Positions 59,468 through 64,000 of a stretch of 64,000 bases of DNA are shown piece by piece. The position numbers and the translations under genes were made by a program. This DNA comes from UBA4416 sp048498515 (GTDB lineage: Bacteria > Bacteroidota > Bacteroidia > B-17B0 > Aurantibacillaceae): assembly GCA_048498515.1 (NCBI GenBank), contig JBEHXV010000018.1, positions 48,969 to 112,968 of the forward strand. Reading direction: 5' to 3'. Positions within the stretch are counted from its first letter, which is position 1. Each line of letters opens with the position of its first letter. Under the pieces are notes generated by a model that saw only the letters and a list, made by a program, of their open reading frames with translations, ran no database searches and was not told the DNA's origin.

Positions 59468-60221
59468 AAATCTCTATCGCATTTTGTGTGGTTACCCTGG
59501 CAACCTCTTCTACTGAAATGTTTTTGACCTGGGCGATCTTTTCCGCGACCAGGGGAACGTAAGCGCTCTCATTTCGTTTGCCCCTGTATGGTACAGGCGC
59601 TAAATAAGGGGCGTCGGTTTCCAATACAAGATCATGTAAAGGAACCTGTTCCACAACTTTATCAAGTCCTGAATTCTTAAAGGTTACCACACCACCTATT
59701 CCCAGTTTAAAATTACCCAGCGACAGGATCTTTTCGGCTTGTATAAAATCGCCGCTAAAACAATGAAAAATGCCTTTGGGTAATTTTTCGTAAGACCTCA
59801 GGATCGAAAAGATCTCATCAAAAGCATTACGACAGTGAATGACCATGGTATAGTTGTATTCAAGCGCCCAATAAATCTGTTCACGAAAAGCCAGCTCCTG
59901 TTCTTTAATAAATGTTTTGTCCCAGTACAGGTCAATGCCTATTTCTCCAATGGCCGAAAAACGCCTCATATCGAGCCATTTTTTTACAATGGCCAGTTCT
60001 TCCCTGAAATTTTCTTTTACCGAACAGGGATGCAAGCCCATCATAGGAAAACACTGATCGGGAAAATGAACCTCCAGTTGCAGCATTCCTTCAATGGAAG
60101 AGCTGTCGACATTTGGCATATAAAATTTAGTTACCCCTTTCGAAATCGCATCATTGATCCTGTCGTAGCGGTCAGCATCAAACTCTTCGGAATACAGGTG
60201 GGTATGTGTGTCAATAAACAT
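59454..60221 (-). CDS. TatD-family metal-dependent hydrolase
   Basis: The 255-residue TIM-barrel protein has FIDTHTHLYS with two metal His (residues 5, 7), AIGEIGIDLYWD (Glu), MVIHCRNAFDE (His), FHCFSGDF (His), and LETDAPYLAP (Asp). TatD proteins are 3'-exonucleases or similar hydrolases acting on nucleic acids. It overlaps the UbiA-like gene at its 3' end and is divergent from the glycosyltransferase gene. Confidence 0.92.
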   Translation of the reverse strand: MFIDTHTHLYSEEFDADRYDRINDAISKGVTKFYMPNVDSSSIEGMLQLEVHFPDQCFPMMGLHPCSVKENFREELAIVKKWLDMRRFSAIGEIGIDLYWDKTFIKEQELAFREQIYWALEYNYTMVIHCRNAFDEIFSILRSYEKLPKGIFHCFSGDFIQAEKILSLGNFKLGIGGVVTFKNSGLDKVVEQVPLHDLVLETDAPYLAPVPYRGKRNESAYVPLVAEKIAQVKNISVEEVARVTTQNAIEIFEKR

Positions 60222-60277
60222 GAAATAAAAATTGTATTTTTGTTATTGTAAAGATAATCATCTTTAATGTTATACGT

Positions 60278-61234
60278 GTGAAAATATTAATTGTTCGGTT
60301 TAGCTCCATTGGCGATATTGTTTTAACCACACCTGTTGTGCGCTGCCTGAAAAAACAGTTGCAGGGCGCAGAAATTCACTTTTTGACCAAACAAAAATTC
60401 GCCTCCGTTATTGAGCATAATCCCTACATTGACAAATTATACACCACCGGCGATTCGCTTGCGGATGTTCTTCCAAAATTAAAGCAGGAAAATTATGATT
60501 ATGTCATCGACCTTCATCATAACCTGCGTACCTTAAAAGTAAAATCAGCGCTTGGCAAAAAAGCCTTCTCCTTCAATAAACTGAATTGGGAAAAGTTTTT
60601 GATGGTGAATTTTAAACTAAATAAACTTCCGCAAAAACACATTGTGGAGCGTTATTTTGAAACGGTTTCATCCCTTGGCGTTGTTAATGATGGGCTAGGG
60701 CTCGATTACTTTATTGCGGAAAAAGACAAGCTGAGCATTTCGGAAAGTTTACCGGCTAATTTTCAACATGGCTATCATGTTTTGGTTGCAGGCGGTTCTT
60801 ATTATACTAAGCAAATTCCTGCCAATAAACTAAAAGAAATTTGCGGCTTAAGCTCCAGGCCATTGGTATTACTGGGAGGAAAAGAGGACAGTGCTGTTGC
60901 CGAACAGGTGCATGCCGCGTTTAAAGAAACAACCATTAACCTTTGTGGAAAGCTGAGCCTGAACCAATCGGCATCGCTTATTGAACAGGCACAAACCGTT
61001 ATTACCTCCGACACCGGTTTAATGCACATTGCCGCAGCCTATAAAAAAGATATTATCTCGGTTTGGGGAAATACCATTCCTGAGTTTGGCATGGGTCCGT
61101 ATATGGCCGGAGAAAATTCACAGATCTGGGAAATAAAAGGGCTTTCATGCAGGCCCTGTTCCAAACTGGGTTATAAAAAATGCCCCAAAGGTCATTTTAG
61201 ATGCATGAATGACATAAAAGTGACGTCGGTTTAA
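60278..61234 (+). CDS. Glycosyltransferase family 9 (LPS heptosyltransferase-like)
   Basis: The 318-residue protein starts with GTG and reads KILIVRFSSIGDIVLTTPVVR, typical of heptosyltransferases, then IDLHHNLRT, then LLGGKEDSAVAEQ, LCGKLSLNQSASLIEQA and TSDTGLMHIAAAYKKDIISVWG. It transfers ADP-heptose to the LPS core; the C-terminus CRPCSKLGYKKCPKGHFRCM has several Cys of unknown role. It fits with rfaD and the KdsC-like phosphatase elsewhere in the window. Confidence 0.9.
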   Translation: MKILIVRFSSIGDIVLTTPVVRCLKKQLQGAEIHFLTKQKFASVIEHNPYIDKLYTTGDSLADVLPKLKQENYDYVIDLHHNLRTLKVKSALGKKAFSFNKLNWEKFLMVNFKLNKLPQKHIVERYFETVSSLGVVNDGLGLDYFIAEKDKLSISESLPANFQHGYHVLVAGGSYYTKQIPANKLKEICGLSSRPLVLLGGKEDSAVAEQVHAAFKETTINLCGKLSLNQSASLIEQAQTVITSDTGLMHIAAAYKKDIISVWGNTIPEFGMGPYMAGENSQIWEIKGLSCRPCSKLGYKKCPKGHFRCMNDIKVTSV

Positions 61235-61356
61235 GATTAGCTTAACATCGTAATCAAATTTTTCATTCCTGCAATACCTTTTTAATAGGTTTATTTAACG
61301 TTGATATGCCATAATAAATGCCGACATTTAGGTCCTAAACCTGGCACTCCTAAAAC

Positions 61357-62091
61357 ATGATCGTTCTCCTATTCCTTATTCTGCATTGGTACTCATCACT
61401 TTTTGCACAAACTTTCTTTCTTCACCGTTACGGCGCTCATAAAATGTTCACCATGAACCGCTTCTGGGAACGGTTCTTTTACCTGTTTGCCTGGATCAGC
61501 CAGGGCTCTTCTTATTTAAACCCAAGGGCTTATGCTATTTTACACCGCATGCACCATGCCTACAGCGACACGGAAAAAGATCCGCACACGCCTCACTTTT
61601 TCAGGGAAGTATTTACCATGATGATGCATACCAAAAAGGTTTATAACGATGTGCTGAACAAACGCGTGGTGGTTGATGAGAAATTTGACCGCAATTTTCC
61701 TGAGTATCCTGTCATTGATAAGATAGCCGATAGCTGGTATACCCGTATTGCATTTGGCATTGCCTACACGGCATTTTATGTTGCTTTTGCCACACACTGG
61801 TGGATGTTCCTGTTCTTACCTATTCATTATTTAATGGGACCTATACATGGCGCTATTGTGAACTGGGCTGGCCATAAATATGGTTACCGCAATTTTGAGG
61901 AGGGCGATAAATCCAAAAATACCTTTATCCTCGATTTTTTAATGATGGGAGAATTATTTCAGAACAACCACCACCACCGTGGTTCAAGACCAAACTTTGC
62001 CGCTAAATGGTTTGAGTTTGATCCCACCTACCCTATTATCCTGATATTGAATAAGCTGAAGATCATTCAACTGGCAAAAGTGAGAAAGTAA
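61357..62091 (+). CDS. Fatty acid (acyl-CoA) desaturase
   Basis: The 244-residue membrane protein has three His boxes: HRYGAH near residues 24-29, HRMHHAYSD near 65-73, and NNHHHRG near 208-214. The rest has four hydrophobic segments in two pairs. It introduces a double bond into an acyl chain using di-iron and oxygen; it is of the short stearoyl-CoA desaturase type. No electron-carrier gene is nearby. Confidence 0.92.
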   Translation: MIVLLFLILHWYSSLFAQTFFLHRYGAHKMFTMNRFWERFFYLFAWISQGSSYLNPRAYAILHRMHHAYSDTEKDPHTPHFFREVFTMMMHTKKVYNDVLNKRVVVDEKFDRNFPEYPVIDKIADSWYTRIAFGIAYTAFYVAFATHWWMFLFLPIHYLMGPIHGAIVNWAGHKYGYRNFEEGDKSKNTFILDFLMMGELFQNNHHHRGSRPNFAAKWFEFDPTYPIILILNKLKIIQLAKVRK

Positions 62092-62292
62092 CTACTCTGC
62101 TTCTTCCTCCGGGGCATCCTGACTACAATTTGTTTCATCGTCATAGCTTATATCTTTTTGGTATAAGGTTTTTAATAACGCCCGGGCTTTGGCCACTTCC
62201 TTCCCTTTATAAATGCACTGGTTGGCAATGGACTCAAGCGCCTCAATGGTTTCCCATTGTACCTTGTCTTTCTTATCCTTCTCCGCTTTCAT
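62092..62292 (-). CDS. Small charged protein of unknown function
   Basis: A 66-residue protein, one base after the desaturase stop on the opposite strand, with KAEKDKKDKVQWETIEALES, a helix ARALLKTLYQKD and an acidic C-terminus ending PEEEAE. No family recognised. The reading frame has a clear ATG at 62292 and Lys/Glu-rich composition. It may be real, but it is short. Confidence 0.5.
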   Translation of the reverse strand: MKAEKDKKDKVQWETIEALESIANQCIYKGKEVAKARALLKTLYQKDISYDDETNCSQDAPEEEAE

Positions 62293-62379
62293 AATGCTTT
62301 TATATTCTATTCACAAAATTTCATTCCAGTTTTGATTTTGATTAGATGGAACCAGCCAGTAGGCGGGCAGGCGCTGATG

Positions 62380-62456
62380 ACGCTGATAGGTCGGATTTAC
62401 GCAGATCAAAACAATCGAACATCTTAACTAATCATAACCATCTGCGTTATCAGCGT
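62380..62456. repeat. Palindromic intergenic repeat (family F)
   Basis: ACGCTGAT...ACGCAGAT on the left and ATCTGCGT.ATCAGCGT on the right form an inverted repeat with an 11-base bulge on one side and a 33-base loop. It lies eight bases from the stop codon of the AraC-type gene (62465-62467). It is of the type ATCTGCGT..ATCAGCGT, common in many genomes. Confidence 0.7.
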
Positions 62457-62464
62457 GCTATAAT

Positions 62465-63331
62465 TTATTGGTACTGTTTCATAAATTCCACAGGGGTTTC
62501 ACCCGTTTGCTTTTTAAAGAAACGTGAAAAATAAGAGTTGTCCTCATAGCCCAACTCAAATGCCACTTCCGAAACAGATAACTTCGAATGGATCAGGATT
62601 CGTTTTGCTTCCAGGATGATCCTTTCCGCTATCAGGTCGGAAGTTGTTTTGTTGAGGCAGCTTTTACTCATCCGGTTCAAATGTTTCTCGCTTATGTTCA
62701 TCAGCGCCGCGTATTCGTAGGGGTACTTTTTAGTTTTGAAGTTCCTGTCAATCAGCTCTTCCAGCATTCTTACCTTAGCTAGGTAGTTTTCGTTTTCGGG
62801 TACTTTCACCAATTCGTACTGCCTTGTCAGTTCAATGTAAACCAATGTCATGAGCGCATGCAGTTTTTCAAAACGCAAAAATTCGCCTGACTTGTATTCC
62901 GACACAATTTCCTCAAAAAGCAGTTTCATATTTGGCAGAGAGCTTTTTTTTAACTGCACCAAAGGTGGATTATGAAGGGAACTAAAAAACGGGTAATCCT
63001 GGATGCTTTCTTTTGTAAATCCTTCGTCATAAAATTGCCGGCTGTGAAAAAACACATAGCCATCAATATCATCCGAAAATTTCCAGTTATGCATTTGCCC
63101 GGGGTTCATCACAAATACACTGCCCGGTTTTATGGGATAGGTGTTAAAATCAATTTCGTGTGAACCTTTTCCAGCAGTAAAAAACACAATGAGGTAAAAA
63201 TCGTGCTTATGTGGCGTAGTGGCAATGTGATGGTTGGTGATGTGAGGAACAAAATAATTGGCATACACATCCTCTCCTGATTTAAATTCCTTAAAATGCC
63301 GGATGGTATAAACCGGAAGGTTTTTTTTCAT
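62465..63331 (-). CDS. AraC-family transcriptional regulator
   Basis: The 288-residue protein has an N-terminal cupin-like sensor domain (VPHITNHHIATTPHKHDFYLIVFFTAGKGSHEIDF..., KPGSVFVMNPGQMHNW) and two helix-turn-helix motifs at the C-terminus (about 190-285; SVSEVAFELGYEDNSYFSRFFKKQTGETP). Its target is unknown. It is divergent from the DUF983 gene at 92 bases. Confidence 0.92.
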   Translation of the reverse strand: MKKNLPVYTIRHFKEFKSGEDVYANYFVPHITNHHIATTPHKHDFYLIVFFTAGKGSHEIDFNTYPIKPGSVFVMNPGQMHNWKFSDDIDGYVFFHSRQFYDEGFTKESIQDYPFFSSLHNPPLVQLKKSSLPNMKLLFEEIVSEYKSGEFLRFEKLHALMTLVYIELTRQYELVKVPENENYLAKVRMLEELIDRNFKTKKYPYEYAALMNISEKHLNRMSKSCLNKTTSDLIAERIILEAKRILIHSKLSVSEVAFELGYEDNSYFSRFFKKQTGETPVEFMKQYQ

Positions 63332-63422
63332 ACCCCCTAATTTACGATTTTATGTCCTTATTGTGCTATAAGAAGTGTATTTTGTTAATTTTACAGCGCT
63401 TTAAAGTGCATAACTTTGATGC

Positions 63423-63797
63423 ATGAAAACAGAAATTATGAAACCGGCTAAGAAAAACCTGCTCAGAAACATCTTACAGGAAAAATGTCCCAATTGTGGG
63501 CAAAGTCATGTGTTCGAAAAAAAGACAAGCGTTTTTGAACTTCCAAAAATGAAAGAGCGCTGCGACACCTGTCATTATTACTTCGACAGGGAGCCCGGTT
63601 ATTTCATTGGCGCCATGTACATTAGTTATGGCCTGGCAGTGCTACAGGGACTTATTACCTTTTTACTGGTGCATTTTTTATTACCTTCTGTTCCTACTCT
63701 CGGTATTGTGTTCATTATCCTTGGCGTCATCTTTTTGTTTTCGCTAAAGAACTATAAATTATCCAGGATCATTTACATCCACATATTTCCTTATTAA
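63423..63797 (+). CDS. DUF983 family membrane protein
   Basis: The 124-residue protein has a zinc-ribbon-like start (CPNCGQ near residue 21 and CDTCHYYFDREPGYFIGAMYISYG near 44-67) and two hydrophobic segments. DUF983 proteins are of unknown function, often in Alphaproteobacteria and Bacteroidota; the four Cys suggest a zinc site. The alternative start MKPAKKNLL is six residues later. A terminator follows. Confidence 0.88.
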   Translation: MKTEIMKPAKKNLLRNILQEKCPNCGQSHVFEKKTSVFELPKMKERCDTCHYYFDREPGYFIGAMYISYGLAVLQGLITFLLVHFLLPSVPTLGIVFIILGVIFLFSLKNYKLSRIIYIHIFPY

Positions 63798-63799
63798 AC

Positions 63800-63836
63800 A
63801 AAAAAGCCTCCCAATTATAATGAGAGGCTTTTTTTT
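63800..63836. terminator. Bidirectional rho-independent terminator
   Basis: AAAAAAGCCTC and GAGGCTTTTTTTT pair around a 13-base loop. It lies between convergent genes, two to three bases after the DUF983 stop and touching the stop of the partial gene at the right edge. Confidence 0.9.
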
Positions 63837-64000
63837 ATTCCTTAATGATCTTTTTAGTGACCGAACCTACCCTCAGGTAATAAATTCCCGAAGCGTAGTC
63901 GTGCAGGTCTATTTCCGTCAGGTTGCTTTCCGCACTTGTTGCATATACTAAAGCGCCAAGCGAATTGAGCAGCTGAATCTGTAATTTCGTTCCGTCTGTC
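63835..64000 (-). CDS. T9SS type A sorting domain protein (partial, C-terminus only)
   Basis: The frame is open from the right edge to TAA at 63837-63835. The 54 visible residues (KLQIQLLNSLGALVYATSAESNLTEIDLHDY, then YASGIYYLRVGSVTKKI) are the end of a T9SS type A sorting domain. The rest of the protein lies outside the window, so its function is unknown. The conservation of SGIYYLRV is typical. Confidence 0.85.
   Translation of the reverse strand, partial: TDGTKLQIQLLNSLGALVYATSAESNLTEIDLHDYASGIYYLRVGSVTKKIIKE

Overview
The window is 64 kb of a Bacteroidota chromosome. Supporting marks: several secreted proteins end in type 9 secretion (T9SS) sorting domains (five complete type A, one partial type A, one type B); GldH is present; Shine-Dalgarno sites are mostly absent; several gene starts have the Bacteroidota -7 box TAnnTTTG; and there are LPS genes (KdsC-like phosphatase, heptose epimerase, family 9 glycosyltransferase). 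I cannot place it below phylum/class. Gene density is high, no gap between genes exceeds 300 bases, and I saw no tRNA, rRNA, CRISPR array, insertion sequence or prophage.

Layout. 1-8.2 kb: partial SprB-repeat surface protein, Nudix hydrolase, then a minus-strand cytochrome c maturation run ccmB-ccmC-ccmD-ccmE-ccmF followed by a Rossmann/DUF2520 protein and a KdsC-like phosphatase. The CcmE is a cysteine-type variant (CxxxY). 8.3-13 kb: a 1.5-kilo-residue Ig-repeat adhesin with a type B sorting domain. 13-20 kb: glutathione peroxidase, SDR oxidoreductase, RicT-like PSP1 protein with GldH, a toxin-antitoxin pair, and a probable metal (copper?) handling trio including MbnP. 19.5-22.3 kb: hpt-adk-obg, where adenylate kinase carries a histone-H1-like Lys/Ala/Pro tail. 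22.5-33 kb: MATE exporter, polytopic membrane protein, metG, NUMOD4/HNH-like protein, LD-carboxypeptidase, alpha/beta hydrolase, tyrS. 33-44 kb: M1 peptidase, bestrophin, hemE, efp, heptose epimerase, and three consecutive secreted T9SS proteins, two of them Omp28-like. 44-54 kb: nadD, DISM-7TM-SpoIIE phosphatase, DNA polymerase III delta', and a succinate dehydrogenase operon (sdhC-sdhA-unknown-sdhB) behind a clear Bacteroidota promoter. 54-64 kb: GNAT, small T9SS protein, a DoxX/SRPBCC/VOC cluster facing a GlxA-type regulator, UbiA-like protein, TatD, glycosyltransferase, fatty acid desaturase, AraC regulator, DUF983 and a truncated T9SS protein at the right edge.

The most unusual signal is not a gene. 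At least eight different families of palindromic DNA sit between genes, and most copies begin or end within a few bases of a stop codon. The largest family (A, five copies of 95-115 bp) folds on paper into a four-helix cloverleaf. Its hairpin arms differ in sequence between copies but stay base-paired, which is compensatory change. Family B (three copies) sits twice inside the ccm operon and once after tyrS; one copy supplies the ccmD stop codon. Family C (three copies, 16 bp) lies once in frame inside the adk tail and once over the possible start region of another gene.
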